The notes under the pieces: generated by a model
Told to the model about the DNA's origin: nothing
The model's database searches: none
What the model saw: only the letters and a program-made list of their open reading frames with translations
Shown here: positions 25,840 to 35,348 of the stretch, piece after piece
Position numbering within the stretch: the first letter of the stretch is position 1
Layout: every line of letters begins with the position of its first letter
Made by a program: the position numbers and the translations under genes
Source of the DNA: CAKSFT01 sp045544615
GTDB lineage: Bacteria > Bacillota > Clostridia > UBA1381
Reading direction: 5' to 3'
DNA length: 64,000 nt
Assembly (NCBI GenBank): GCA_045544615.1
Contig: JAZPZI010000008.1
Span: 1-64,000 of the forward strand

Positions 25840-28800
25840 TTAATCTCCTAACCAAACTTTAAGTGTTACAATTTCAAAGGGTTTTATATTGAACTCCAAA
25901 CCACTATTCGTAATTTCTACATCAAAATTATCAATCGGATTTTCCATAATATCGGTAGGCATAGCTTTTTTGATTTTCTTTGCGCATTTCAAACTAACTC
26001 TGCCAGAAGCGTTATAAGGCTCGTAAAATCTTAGCACATAGCCATCACCATTTTCGGCAGGCTTAACTGTATCAAGCACAGCCTCTTCACATTCAAACAA
26101 AGAAAACTCTTCCACAAGTCCCGATTTTCCACATACTGCAAACAACGGGTTATTAAGAATATACGCCTCTTTTACCACTTCTGCATTCTTAATATCGCCC
26201 ATATGCGGAAGAATAGAATATGTGAAGCTATGATGCTCTTTATCCGCATCGGGGTTAGGACAGTTACCGCATCTTAACAGTGTAAGGCTTAAAGCAGAGC
26301 CATCTGCACTGTAGCCGTATTTCGAGTCGTTTAAAAGGCTCATTCCATACCCACCGTCTGAAATATCTGCCCACTTATGGCCACACACTTCAAATTTTGC
26401 CTCATCCCACGTGTTGTTGCAGGTGGTGGAACGCTCAAGATAGCCAAACTGCACCTCATACGTTGCACGGGTAGCATTTACATCAACGGGGAATTCCGCT
26501 TTTAATACCTGGCTATTTTCTTTCCAGTCAATTTCCGTTTTAAAATCAATTCTTGGCGACCTTGCGTAAATAATTATATTCTGAACAATTTCCGAATTCA
26601 TATATTTACGCTTAACCTGAACATTTACATACTCCCCGCCGTTTTCGATAAAATTGATTTCATAGGGAGCATCCATATCAAATTCACGCTCTCTGTAGTA
26701 GCTTTCGAGATTCCAGTTGTCTTCATTGTATTTACCGTCGCCCCAGATAGAGATACTGCTCTTATCTTCAAATATTCTTAATTTATTGGCAAGTTTTCCT
26801 TTTATAAAGCACTCACGTTTTGCTCTTTTATCAAAAAGACTCTCTATTTCGCCGTTTTTGTTAAACTTAATAATGTAATAATTGTTTTCAACTGTATTAC
26901 CACTGTAAACAACAGGCTTATCGGCAACGGATGAATCACTACTATAAACTTTGTAGCCCTTTGCAGGTACATCTTCAGCATAAACATATTTCCCGTTAAT
27001 TTCCACATACCCACTTACCCTTTGTGGAAATGGGTTAAACACAGTAATTTTTTCTTTGTCATTATCAAAATTAAGAACATTTAACGCATCGTGGCATATA
27101 CCGTTTCCGATTTCAAAAGCTTCTTTGTATAAAGCATCGGCATCCTCGTAAACCTCTTTAATAGAAGTACCCGGAAGCACATCGTGAAACTGATTGAGAA
27201 GCATTTTTTTAATACCCTTTTCATATTGTTCCCTTGGAAACTCAAATCCGCAAACGCTATCAGCAAGAACGCTGAGCCAGTTTACATTTGAATATAAAAA
27301 TTCACATCTGCGGTTATCTCTTTTCACACGTGCCATCGATGTATAAGTACCTCGGTGCTTTTCGTAGTATATTTCGCCCGTCCACACGGGAAGCTTTCTA
27401 TTTTGAGCAACCTTTTTATCAAGGCGCTCGAAATAATCGCCCACTGTTCCAATCTTAATTTCGGGAAAACCCGGTATGCCCTTTTTTGCGCGCAATACGG
27501 TTTCAAGCTGCGCGTAAGACACGCCACCGCCCCCGTCAGCAAAGCCAAAAGGAATCAGTATGTCGTCATTAATATTTTTCTGCATATATCCGCGCCAGCC
27601 TGTTACAAGCTCTCCGCCCTCTATATCAGGATTGTAGCCGCTTATATAGGTTGTTAAATGGCTGAGAACATCGGTTCCGTCTATTCCCCTCCATAAAAAT
27701 GTATCATAGGGAAAACGGTTCAGTTCGTTAGATGGAAGCTTGCACGTCATAAAATAATCTATTCCGCTTTTTTTAAGGATTTGAGGAAGTGCCGCCGTAT
27801 AGCCAAACACATCGGGAAGCCACAGTACCTTGCACTCTTTCCCGAATTCCTCGCGGAAAAATTTTTTGCCGTATAAAATTTGCAGTATTATTGATTCTCC
27901 CGATGCTAAATTCATATCAGGCTCAACCCACATTGCACCCTCTGCTTCCCATTTACCTGCTTTATGAAGAGTCTTAATCTCTTCATAAAGCTGAGGATTT
28001 TGTTCTTTTACATATTCATAAAGCTGTGCCTGACTCGACATAAACCTGTGTTCATCGTATTCTTTAAGAAACTTAACCTCGGTAGCAAATGAACGAACGG
28101 CTTTATCAACTGTGTGTTCATAGCGCCACAGCCACGCCAGGTCGATATGGGTATGCCCTACAAGGGTTGATTTTCCCTTTCCGTTTTCTCCGTATAGATT
28201 CTCTTCAAGGTATTCGTTTGCTCGTTTTACTCCATCATAAAACTCAGTTGAATATAAATTACGAAAATCAACAAAACGCAGAGCTTCATTCAATTCATCA
28301 ATAGTTTTTGTATACTCGTATGAATTTTTATCAAAAAACTTAAGGTGAGTAAACGGAACCCTTACATTGTAGTATAAATCCTCAAGAGCTTTGTTACTAA
28401 TATAGTAATTTGCATAAAAACGTACACCCTCGCTTATATCCATATCAACAAAATCGCCGTATGGAGTCCTCTCTGGGAGACCGCTAAAAGCATACACATA
28501 AAAGCAAATTTCATCTCCTGCTTTATACCCGTTTATCGGTATCCTTTTATGATTTGTATCAAGTCCGCAAAGGCATTCATTTTCAGCAAATAAAAGCATC
28601 TGAGGTTTTACCATGTTATGGCCGCTATCCTTATTTGTTTTTATTTCAAGGCCCCACTCGTAGCCTTCCTTTAGACAAGGAACCTTCACTTTGAATTTGA
28701 AAACGGCATAATCGTCGAATTCAGGGCGAGACCATACTGAATTTTCTTCATATACACTAAACCCGCTAAGTTCTGTAAGGTCGCAGGGAAAATTAAGCCT

Positions 28801-28902
28801 TCCCTTTAATATCTCAACGTTTTCCACCGTTTCGTATTTCTCGTTAAGGTTTTCGTAAATTTCCGTTACCAGTCTTTTTATTCTGTCTTCAATTCCATAC
28901 AT
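25840..28902 (-). CDS. Alpha-mannosidase, GH38
   Basis: A 1020-residue GH38 alpha-mannosidase, a retaining zinc enzyme that releases mannose from glycans. The zinc site starts at GHTHIDLAWLWRYEHT near residue 249, and the nucleophile Asp364 lies in WLPDVFGYTAALPQIL. The central helical and C-terminal beta domains follow at full family length. No signal peptide is visible, so it acts on imported oligosaccharides, as do cytosolic homologues. Genes abut on both sides with gaps of two bases or overlap, which marks one operon. Family homologues with other alpha-linked substrates are possible. Confidence 0.92.
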   Translation of the reverse strand: MYGIEDRIKRLVTEIYENLNEKYETVENVEILKGRLNFPCDLTELSGFSVYEENSVWSRPEFDDYAVFKFKVKVPCLKEGYEWGLEIKTNKDSGHNMVKPQMLLFAENECLCGLDTNHKRIPINGYKAGDEICFYVYAFSGLPERTPYGDFVDMDISEGVRFYANYYISNKALEDLYYNVRVPFTHLKFFDKNSYEYTKTIDELNEALRFVDFRNLYSTEFYDGVKRANEYLEENLYGENGKGKSTLVGHTHIDLAWLWRYEHTVDKAVRSFATEVKFLKEYDEHRFMSSQAQLYEYVKEQNPQLYEEIKTLHKAGKWEAEGAMWVEPDMNLASGESIILQILYGKKFFREEFGKECKVLWLPDVFGYTAALPQILKKSGIDYFMTCKLPSNELNRFPYDTFLWRGIDGTDVLSHLTTYISGYNPDIEGGELVTGWRGYMQKNINDDILIPFGFADGGGGVSYAQLETVLRAKKGIPGFPEIKIGTVGDYFERLDKKVAQNRKLPVWTGEIYYEKHRGTYTSMARVKRDNRRCEFLYSNVNWLSVLADSVCGFEFPREQYEKGIKKMLLNQFHDVLPGTSIKEVYEDADALYKEAFEIGNGICHDALNVLNFDNDKEKITVFNPFPQRVSGYVEINGKYVYAEDVPAKGYKVYSSDSSVADKPVVYSGNTVENNYYIIKFNKNGEIESLFDKRAKRECFIKGKLANKLRIFEDKSSISIWGDGKYNEDNWNLESYYREREFDMDAPYEINFIENGGEYVNVQVKRKYMNSEIVQNIIIYARSPRIDFKTEIDWKENSQVLKAEFPVDVNATRATYEVQFGYLERSTTCNNTWDEAKFEVCGHKWADISDGGYGMSLLNDSKYGYSADGSALSLTLLRCGNCPNPDADKEHHSFTYSILPHMGDIKNAEVVKEAYILNNPLFAVCGKSGLVEEFSLFECEEAVLDTVKPAENGDGYVLRFYEPYNASGRVSLKCAKKIKKAMPTDIMENPIDNFDVEITNSGLEFNIKPFEIVTLKVWLGD

Positions 28903-28904
28903 AA

Positions 28905-30191
28905 TTATCCCTCTTCGTACTGTATAAGTTTTTGAACATCCTGTGCATTTTTAAACTTTCCGCAGGCAACAAGACCGAATAAAGCAGCACCGAAAGCTGC
29001 TTCTTCAAGATGCTTCGGGACTTTCATTTTTGAATTAAACATTTCTTCAAAGATTTTAACAAGCACTCCATTTTTTCGTATTCCGTTCCCTGAAGCGACA
29101 ATTCCGCACTTTTCTATTTGCATCTCTTTGTACATATCAAAAAGTTCTGTTGCCATACCCTCAAGTACACCACGTGCAAGCTGGAAAGGATTAAAGTTTT
29201 CAGTTGTTATGCCTGAAATGCTTCCGCAGATTTCCGGATTTTTTCGTGTTCCCGCAAAACGCGTATCAACTTTTAAATCGGATTTTTCTGCGCTTTGAAG
29301 CATTTTACCTAAGATTTCATACACCTTATCATCATCAACGGTTTCTATATACCCTAAAATTTCAGAATAGAAGTTTTTAAGAAGAGAATATGCTCTGCCT
29401 CCGCAAAGTGCCGAGCCAACAATTAAGTACTTACCCTCAAAATAAGGTCTTGTTTCTATATTATCAGCAATAACAGGGGTGCTCGATACAACTGATACCT
29501 GGCTTCCCGTTCCTATGTTTAAGAGAATATTCTTCTCATCTGCAAGTGTTGAAAAAACACTTGCCTGATTGTCACCGATTGCAACACTCACAGGTATACC
29601 CTTGTATTCCCCCGCAATAGTGTAATCAGGTGTTATATCCACGTTACAGTCATAATCAAACTTATTATTTTTTAAATCATAACATCCAAAGCTTGCGGCA
29701 TCGCTTGAGTGCATAAGAGGTTTTTTAAGAGAGCAAAGCTTCATCACAAAATAGTCATGGATGGTAGAGTAACTCATCGCCTCAACAGGCCTTACCCCAT
29801 TTTCGCGATTATAAAAATCTGTTACATTTCCATAACCCGAAAAGCTGTTTAAATATTTTGCATAAGTGGTATCCTTATATGGCCGGTTTCCTCTTTCATC
29901 CTGCCAGGTATAGAGAGGACTTACTGCATTACCATCTTTATCGGTATATACAATTCCATGCATTTGCCCTGTAACACCTATAACCGAAACGCTCTCATCG
30001 ATAAGGTCATCAAGAATTCCCCGGGCGGTAGCTATAATCTTTTCAACAGACTGTATCTTTTCCCACTCGTTGTTACTCTGAATAAATGCATCACTGTTTT
30101 TCGTGCAGGAACGAAGCATTTTTCCGGTTTGCGAATCAATAACAACTCCACAAACGCTGGTTGTTCCAATATCTATTCCTATTGCTTTCAT
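28905..30191 (-). CDS. FGGY carbohydrate kinase, sedoheptulokinase-like
   Basis: A 428-residue sugar kinase with both FGGY domains. The ATP phosphate-1 motif is GIDIGTTSVCGVV, the substrate-side GVTGQMHGIVY is intact, and the C-terminal domain has LLNIGTGSQVSVV and VASGNGIRKNGVL. The phrases GQMHGI and SALCGGRAYSLL are closer to sedoheptulokinase than to xylulokinase or glycerol kinase, but this is by eye. ATG 30191 is chosen because AAGGAGG precedes it. It lies between the aldolase and the alpha-mannosidase genes, so it probably phosphorylates the substrate of the radical enzyme or aldolase. Confidence 0.85.
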   Translation of the reverse strand: MKAIGIDIGTTSVCGVVIDSQTGKMLRSCTKNSDAFIQSNNEWEKIQSVEKIIATARGILDDLIDESVSVIGVTGQMHGIVYTDKDGNAVSPLYTWQDERGNRPYKDTTYAKYLNSFSGYGNVTDFYNRENGVRPVEAMSYSTIHDYFVMKLCSLKKPLMHSSDAASFGCYDLKNNKFDYDCNVDITPDYTIAGEYKGIPVSVAIGDNQASVFSTLADEKNILLNIGTGSQVSVVSSTPVIADNIETRPYFEGKYLIVGSALCGGRAYSLLKNFYSEILGYIETVDDDKVYEILGKMLQSAEKSDLKVDTRFAGTRKNPEICGSISGITTENFNPFQLARGVLEGMATELFDMYKEMQIEKCGIVASGNGIRKNGVLVKIFEEMFNSKMKVPKHLEEAAFGAALFGLVACGKFKNAQDVQKLIQYEEG

Positions 30192-30207
30192 TGGAAGCCT
30201 CCTTAAC

Positions 30208-30858
30208 TTATTTTTTTGTTTTTTCCCAGTCTGCCAAAAACTTTTCAATACCGGCTTCAGTCAGAGGATGATTTGTCATCTGCATAATAACTTTATAAGG
30301 TACAGTTGCAATATGTGCCCCTGCTTTAGCAGCAGCTTCAATATGAATGGGGCTCCGTGTGCTTGCAGCTATAATTTGAGTGCCTATATTATGAATCTTG
30401 AAGATTTCGGCAATGTCTGAAATCAGTTGTATGCCTGATTGACCAACATCATCAAGTCTTCCCATAAAAGGACTTACATATGTTGCACCTGCACGAGCTG
30501 CCAAAAGTGCCTGTGCAGCTGAGAATATAAGTGTTACGTTTGTATTTACCCCCATTTTACTGAGTTTTTTTACTGCACAAAGTCCTTGAGGCGTCATGGG
30601 AAGTTTAATAACAAGATTTTTATTGTTAATCTGTTTGATTAGTTCCTGAGCCTCTCTCAACATTCCTTCAGTATCAAGGCTGATAACCTCTGCACTTATG
30701 GGACCATCTACTATAGTTGTGATTTCTTTTACAACTTCAATAAAATCACGACCTTCTTTTGCAATGAGAGACGGGTTTGTTGTAACGCCACAGATTACGC
30801 CCATATCATTTGCTTGTTTGATTTCTTCTATATTTGCAGTATCAATAAATAAATTCAT
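30208..30858 (-). CDS. Fructose-6-phosphate aldolase / transaldolase
   Basis: A 216-residue class I aldolase of the FSA/TalC subfamily. MNLFIDTANIEEIKQAND at the start, GVTTNPSLIAKEG and the Schiff-base Lys85 in NLVIKLPMT agree with FSA enzymes, as does the length. Such enzymes split ketose-6-phosphates (or 1-deoxy-fructose-6-phosphate) into glyceraldehyde-3-phosphate plus dihydroxyacetone or hydroxyacetone. Pairing with a glycyl radical enzyme and activase recalls the E. coli ybiW-ybiY-fsaA and pflD-pflC-talC sets. It lies 20 bases after the radical enzyme gene. Confidence 0.9.
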   Translation of the reverse strand: MNLFIDTANIEEIKQANDMGVICGVTTNPSLIAKEGRDFIEVVKEITTIVDGPISAEVISLDTEGMLREAQELIKQINNKNLVIKLPMTPQGLCAVKKLSKMGVNTNVTLIFSAAQALLAARAGATYVSPFMGRLDDVGQSGIQLISDIAEIFKIHNIGTQIIAASTRSPIHIEAAAKAGAHIATVPYKVIMQMTNHPLTEAGIEKFLADWEKTKK

Positions 30859-30878
30859 TTTTGCACCTCTTAATTATT

Positions 30879-33206
30879 TTAACATTCAATGCTTGTAGAT
30901 TTCAAATCAAGTCTTGTGATAATATCCTGCTGAATTTCAGGCGATAAATCAAGGAAGTTAACAAACGTGCCGTGAATTCTCATAATATACACACCGCTTG
31001 GGGCATATTTTTCGGGATTTGCCAAAACCTTTCTGAGTGTTTCGGGCGTTGTTACATTAACATACAGGTAGAAAGGCGAAACGCCTTCCTTCAATTCGTT
31101 AAAGAACAACGGCTGTACAATATTATGATAGAATTCCACACCCTTTTTACCATAGTCATTGCCCGTAAAGTATTTTGGGTCAATACCAAGATGAGAAGCG
31201 TAACCGCCGTTAAATTCTTCAAAGGGAAGCTTCATATTCGAAAGCATTCTGAAGCCAAGACCGTTAGATGCTTCACCGTAAAGCGGGTCAACGCCATAGC
31301 CAAGCATATCGCGGCTACGTCTACCGTCGGGCGTTGCACCCACCCAGTAACCGTAGGTAAGATGGGTTGACGGGCTTGAAAAATCAGGCCTGAATGGGTT
31401 GCCAAGATAATTCTTTTTCGAGCGAAGAAGCTTTGAAACCTTGATTGCAATTTCACGCGCCTCGTTATCAACAACCTCAATATTATTGCCGAACTTGGGG
31501 CATGAAAGAAGAAATTCTCTTAAATCCTCATGCCCCTCAAAGTTATTATTAAGTGCTTCAACGAGCATTTCTTTGCCATCAGGATATTTTTTTACAAACT
31601 CATCAATGGCAACAAAAGAATCTGCCAAAACAGTAAGGCCGTGCACCAGGCATCCGCTTCCATTGTACTTTGTACCCTGTACCTTAGTATCGCGCATATC
31701 GGCACCGTACTCAAGTCCGCCCATAAAGCAGCTTAAGAATGGAACCTTAAGCTCGGAAAGTGCACAAGATGCACCGTTTGCCGCCTCAACCATTTTGTCT
31801 ACAACTTTGTCGAATGTATTATAAAATGTCTCTCTGATATTTTCAAGAGAATAATCCTCTGTTTCCATCAGCTTGTCGCCAGTAATGGCAGAAACACCGC
31901 CATTGAGCACCATTTCAAGCACCTTGGGAAGGCTCAGCCAGCTGTTGGTTGTGTTGGCATTGTCTTTACCCATAATAAGCGGTTCCTGGCAGCCTGCAAC
32001 TGAGTAATCAGGGATATCTTCTTCATCCACACCATTATTTTTGAGCACCTCAAAAAGTGCATCATCATTAAATAATGATGGTGTAAGCACACCCGGAGAG
32101 AAGAAAAATCTTCCCATTTCTTCATAGAATTTTTCGGGAGTATTTTTATGCAGCTTAACCGACAAAATAGGCTGAGGCAAATTCATATCATAGTATGCAT
32201 CCATAATTGCATAGCTCATTGTATTTGTAAGGTCATTTCCCTCGGTATCTCTTCCACCGATAAGAACATTCTGCGAAATTGCCCAGCTTCTGTCACCTAC
32301 GTTATAGAACACAAGGAAATGCTTAAAAAGCTCACTTGCTTCTTCTCTTGAAAGCTCACCTCGGTATGGTTCAAAAATTCTGTCTGCATTTCCCACCGAA
32401 AAAGCATATGGGTTGGGCGCTTGTTCAAGACACATAATTGTCCACAAAAGGATATAAAGCTGAAGTGCCTCGTAAAGATTTTCAGCACCGTTTGATGAAA
32501 TATTCACAAGAGATTTTTCAAGAAGTTCAAGTTGTGCAAATCTTTCTTTTGTACAGCTCCTTTTCTGTTCTTTTATAATTGCGATATACCTTTCGGTAAG
32601 AATTTTTACACCACCAAGAGCAATTGCAGCAGCCTCATAAAATTTGCCTTGCTTTGCCTTTGCAGCGTTTATCATCGCGTCAACACCATATTTGAGGGCA
32701 AATCTGAAATCAGGGATAACGTGACCTGTAACCTGCTCAACAAAGAATATAACCTCCTTGGTATAATCCTCTGCCTCACCATAGGTCTTATTCAGCATTT
32801 CGACCATTTTGGTCTTTGCGGTAAATGAACGTACCTTGTCAATGCGCTCTTTTGTAAACTCGTCATTTGGCTCAATATCATTATATATTGCCATAGGGTC
32901 GCAGTAGCCCGAAAAACCCTCAACCGTAAATGACGGATTGATAAGTGCATAGCTCTTCGCAAATGCGTCACGCTGTGTACCTACAAAGATTGCATTGTCG
33001 CTTAAAAAGAGAGGCATTTCCTTCAAAACCTCGCACAAAAGGTGTGCTTTTTTTACCTCTGGTGTACAGTCGGCATATTTATCGTCTGCCAGCATTTCGG
33101 TTTCTTTTGCAATAAACCAGCCGTCAAGTCTTTTGATTTCTCTTTCTTCTCTGTAAAGAGCCTTTGCCATTTCGGTAAGCTTTCCAGGTTTGTAAATTCC
33201 GTACAT
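30879..33206 (-). CDS. Glycyl radical enzyme, dehydratase-type
   Basis: A 775-residue oxygen-sensitive radical enzyme of the pyruvate formate-lyase superfamily. Cys406 and Glu408 in VAGCQEPL form the Cys-x-Glu pair of the diol-dehydratase branch, which argues against a true PFL (adjacent Cys-Cys). The radical-bearing glycine is Gly746 in MRIHGTFVNF, 30 residues from the end; the usual form is R-V-[SAG]-G-[YF]. The activase gene lies 11 bases upstream and an FSA-type aldolase downstream. A C-O bond eliminase or ring-opening enzyme acting on a sugar or anhydrosugar phosphate is inferred; the substrate is not known. Confidence 0.9.
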   Translation of the reverse strand: MYGIYKPGKLTEMAKALYREEREIKRLDGWFIAKETEMLADDKYADCTPEVKKAHLLCEVLKEMPLFLSDNAIFVGTQRDAFAKSYALINPSFTVEGFSGYCDPMAIYNDIEPNDEFTKERIDKVRSFTAKTKMVEMLNKTYGEAEDYTKEVIFFVEQVTGHVIPDFRFALKYGVDAMINAAKAKQGKFYEAAAIALGGVKILTERYIAIIKEQKRSCTKERFAQLELLEKSLVNISSNGAENLYEALQLYILLWTIMCLEQAPNPYAFSVGNADRIFEPYRGELSREEASELFKHFLVFYNVGDRSWAISQNVLIGGRDTEGNDLTNTMSYAIMDAYYDMNLPQPILSVKLHKNTPEKFYEEMGRFFFSPGVLTPSLFNDDALFEVLKNNGVDEEDIPDYSVAGCQEPLIMGKDNANTTNSWLSLPKVLEMVLNGGVSAITGDKLMETEDYSLENIRETFYNTFDKVVDKMVEAANGASCALSELKVPFLSCFMGGLEYGADMRDTKVQGTKYNGSGCLVHGLTVLADSFVAIDEFVKKYPDGKEMLVEALNNNFEGHEDLREFLLSCPKFGNNIEVVDNEAREIAIKVSKLLRSKKNYLGNPFRPDFSSPSTHLTYGYWVGATPDGRRSRDMLGYGVDPLYGEASNGLGFRMLSNMKLPFEEFNGGYASHLGIDPKYFTGNDYGKKGVEFYHNIVQPLFFNELKEGVSPFYLYVNVTTPETLRKVLANPEKYAPSGVYIMRIHGTFVNFLDLSPEIQQDIITRLDLKSTSIEC

Positions 33207-33217
33207 AACAATTCCCC

Positions 33218-33919
33218 CTATGTTGTTATTAGTTTTAAATTATGCTTTATAAAAACTTCTTTAAATTTATTCAATACTTCTCCGGGCACAAAGCCATCTT
33301 TGACCTTGTATTCATCACACCACTTATCTTTGCCGTATTCGTGATAGGTTAAAAACTCGAATACTGTATTGCTTGTATCAAATTTTGAAAAATACTCCGC
33401 AAAGCCATCAGGATTTTGAGTATTTATTCCGTTGATAAGCGGAATTCTAATATGCTGTTGTCTGCCGCTTTGGCAACTTTTTTCAAAATTCTTTTTTATG
33501 ATTTCGTTATGCATTCCCGTATATTTTTTAAGTTCTTTGCTGTCATAATGCTTAAAATCCATTATCAGATAATCTATGTATTCCAGAAGTTCTGAAAGTT
33601 CCGATGATGTTCCGTTTGTCTCTATACAAGTATGAATATTATCTTTTTCAAGTAACTTTAAAAGCTCCAAAAGTTCCGTATGCTGCATCGTCGCCTCTCC
33701 GCCGGTAAAGGTAACACCGCCACCCGAAAAAAACATCAGCTTGCTGCGCTTACATTCATCAAATATTTCATCAACAGAAAACTCTTTTCCACCGTTTTGC
33801 GGCATTCCCTCAGGGTTGGAACACCATATACACCGCATATTACATCCTTGCAAATGATAAACAAGCCGGTTCCCCGGCCCATCCTGACCAAAATTAAACC
33901 CTTTATTAAAAATTTTCAT
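33218..33919 (-). CDS. Glycyl radical enzyme activase, radical SAM
   Basis: A 233-residue radical SAM protein that would install the glycyl radical on its partner. HLQGCNMRCIWCSNPEG holds CxxxCxxC near residue 26, and GGGVTFTGGEATMQ is the GGE SAM-binding motif. It starts directly with the SAM domain and lacks the extra cysteine-rich ferredoxin-like insert of about 60 residues usual in activases of dehydratase-type enzymes, so it looks like the short PFL-activase form. It is the first gene behind the operon promoter and its operator-like palindrome. Confidence 0.92.
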   Translation of the reverse strand: MKIFNKGFNFGQDGPGNRLVYHLQGCNMRCIWCSNPEGMPQNGGKEFSVDEIFDECKRSKLMFFSGGGVTFTGGEATMQHTELLELLKLLEKDNIHTCIETNGTSSELSELLEYIDYLIMDFKHYDSKELKKYTGMHNEIIKKNFEKSCQSGRQQHIRIPLINGINTQNPDGFAEYFSKFDTSNTVFEFLTYHEYGKDKWCDEYKVKDGFVPGEVLNKFKEVFIKHNLKLITT

Positions 33920-33931
33920 AATAAGCCTCTA

Positions 33932-33952
33932 ATAGTTAAATCTTTTAACTAT
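33932..33952. promoter_or_regulatory. Palindromic operator at cargo operon promoter
   Basis: ATAGTTAAA and TTTAACTAT form a perfect 9-bp inverted repeat with a 3-base spacer. It overlaps the end of the -10 box and the start point, as for a repressor. The ROK protein coded at the operon's end is the likely binder, which is inference. Confidence 0.75.
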
Positions 33953-33979
33953 TATAACATTTGAATTTCTTTTTGTCAA
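33951..33979 (-). promoter_or_regulatory. Promoter of radical-enzyme sugar operon
   Basis: On the minus strand TTGACA (33974-33979), a 17-base spacer and TATAAT (33951-33956), a full consensus, about 30 bases ahead of the activase start. Confidence 0.88.
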
Positions 33980-34004
33980 TATATTTTCATAAATTTCTCC
34001 AATC

Positions 34005-35348
34005 CTATCGTGTAATTTCATCATCTTTGATTTTTGTTTTATTTTTCTTTATGTTTGGCATCTTTGCTTCTTGTTCAAGTCTTTGTGCTTCATTATAATG
34101 TTCGTTGATACGCTCTGAATCAATCAAAATGTTATTGCACATCCTGATCTTCGCTCGCAGTTCCTTCAACTCGGTATTGATATCTGCAATTTCGCCTTTA
34201 GCATCAGGCTTGTGATACAACCTTGACCGTCGTAATGTCAGTTCGGAAATCCTATCTTCAGCCATTTGCTTCATTTCGATAAGCTGACCTGAAGTTTCAA
34301 TATCATTATCATATAGAAAATGAAACTGTTTTTGGTATCGCTCGAATTTTATAAGTTCCTCTCGAAGATAGAAGCACACCCTTTGTGGCGGTTCCTTCTT
34401 TCGTATCTTCCCGAACAGATATAAGTAACGATAATACAGAGCTTTAAAGCCTTTGAGCTTTATCGGTTCATACTTTTTAAGCCAAGCGTTGTAATCAGTT
34501 TTAGGCTTATTTAAGTCTATGTCTATAATGCCGTTTCTCGCCTTAATAATACGTTCCTTAATTGCTTGTGGACTATAATTTTCACCTAAAGATTTAAGAC
34601 GAATATACTTTTCTGAGAACGTAGGTTTCAATGCTATGTATTTTCCTGTATCCTTAACCTCATATCCTCTGCGTTTGAGTTCCGTCCAAAAGCTTTGATA
34701 AGTGTATGAACCTTGTATAATTCCATCAAGCTCGTCCTTTATCTGACCTCGTATCGTGGGATAGCCGTTTTTCTCGGCATACCACTCAGCATAATGCTTA
34801 CCTTTGCTTTTAGGGTTTCGTATTACTGACAGATTATATTCCTCACAAAGCCTATCAGAAATCTTTTTAATGAGGTTATAATTTTCGGTGTTGTCATAAT
34901 ATTTCTTGCCGTCTACAAAGGATACAGAGTTAATAACAAAATGGTTGTGCAAATGCTCTTTATTTAGATGAGTTGCGATTACAACCTCAAATCTATCTCC
35001 CCACATTTCCTTTGCAAGCTTTATGCCTATTTCGTGTGCTATGTCAGGTGTTGTTTCTCCGGGTTTAAAGCTTTGTATTGCATGAAATGCTATGATACCA
35101 TCCATTTTTCCATAACGAAGCTTTGTTTGGCGCATTTTATGTTTTGCCGTATCGGGTGTTGTATTAACACCCGATACAAACAAACTTCGCTCCGTTTTAT
35201 AATCATCGGAGGCGTAGTCCATAACATCGTGAAGAGCTTGAATTTGCTTTTCGCTATAACGCATTCCTTCCGTCTTTTCAGGATTGGCAGCATAATTTAT
35301 AAGTGTATCAACTCTGCCTTTTATGTCCCATATTTTTGTTGTTGCCAT
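34005..35348 (-). CDS. Relaxase/mobilization nuclease
   Basis: A 447-residue MobA/VirD2-like relaxase (MOBP type) that nicks the element at oriT and leads the strand into a recipient. The N-terminal part has the relaxase histidine motif HLNKEHLHNHFVI near residue 131. The candidate catalytic Tyr lies in the first 25 residues (LINYAANPEKT). The C-terminal half is charged and helical. The gene overlaps mobC by 28 bases. Length is typical for relaxases of gut Firmicute mobile elements. Confidence 0.9.
   Translation of the reverse strand: MATTKIWDIKGRVDTLINYAANPEKTEGMRYSEKQIQALHDVMDYASDDYKTERSLFVSGVNTTPDTAKHKMRQTKLRYGKMDGIIAFHAIQSFKPGETTPDIAHEIGIKLAKEMWGDRFEVVIATHLNKEHLHNHFVINSVSFVDGKKYYDNTENYNLIKKISDRLCEEYNLSVIRNPKSKGKHYAEWYAEKNGYPTIRGQIKDELDGIIQGSYTYQSFWTELKRRGYEVKDTGKYIALKPTFSEKYIRLKSLGENYSPQAIKERIIKARNGIIDIDLNKPKTDYNAWLKKYEPIKLKGFKALYYRYLYLFGKIRKKEPPQRVCFYLREELIKFERYQKQFHFLYDNDIETSGQLIEMKQMAEDRISELTLRRSRLYHKPDAKGEIADINTELKELRAKIRMCNNILIDSERINEHYNEAQRLEQEAKMPNIKKNKTKIKDDEITR

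Noticed and set aside
30879..33206. True pyruvate formate-lyase
   Set aside because: The adjacent Cys-Cys pair of PFL is missing; a single Cys with Glu two residues later is found instead.
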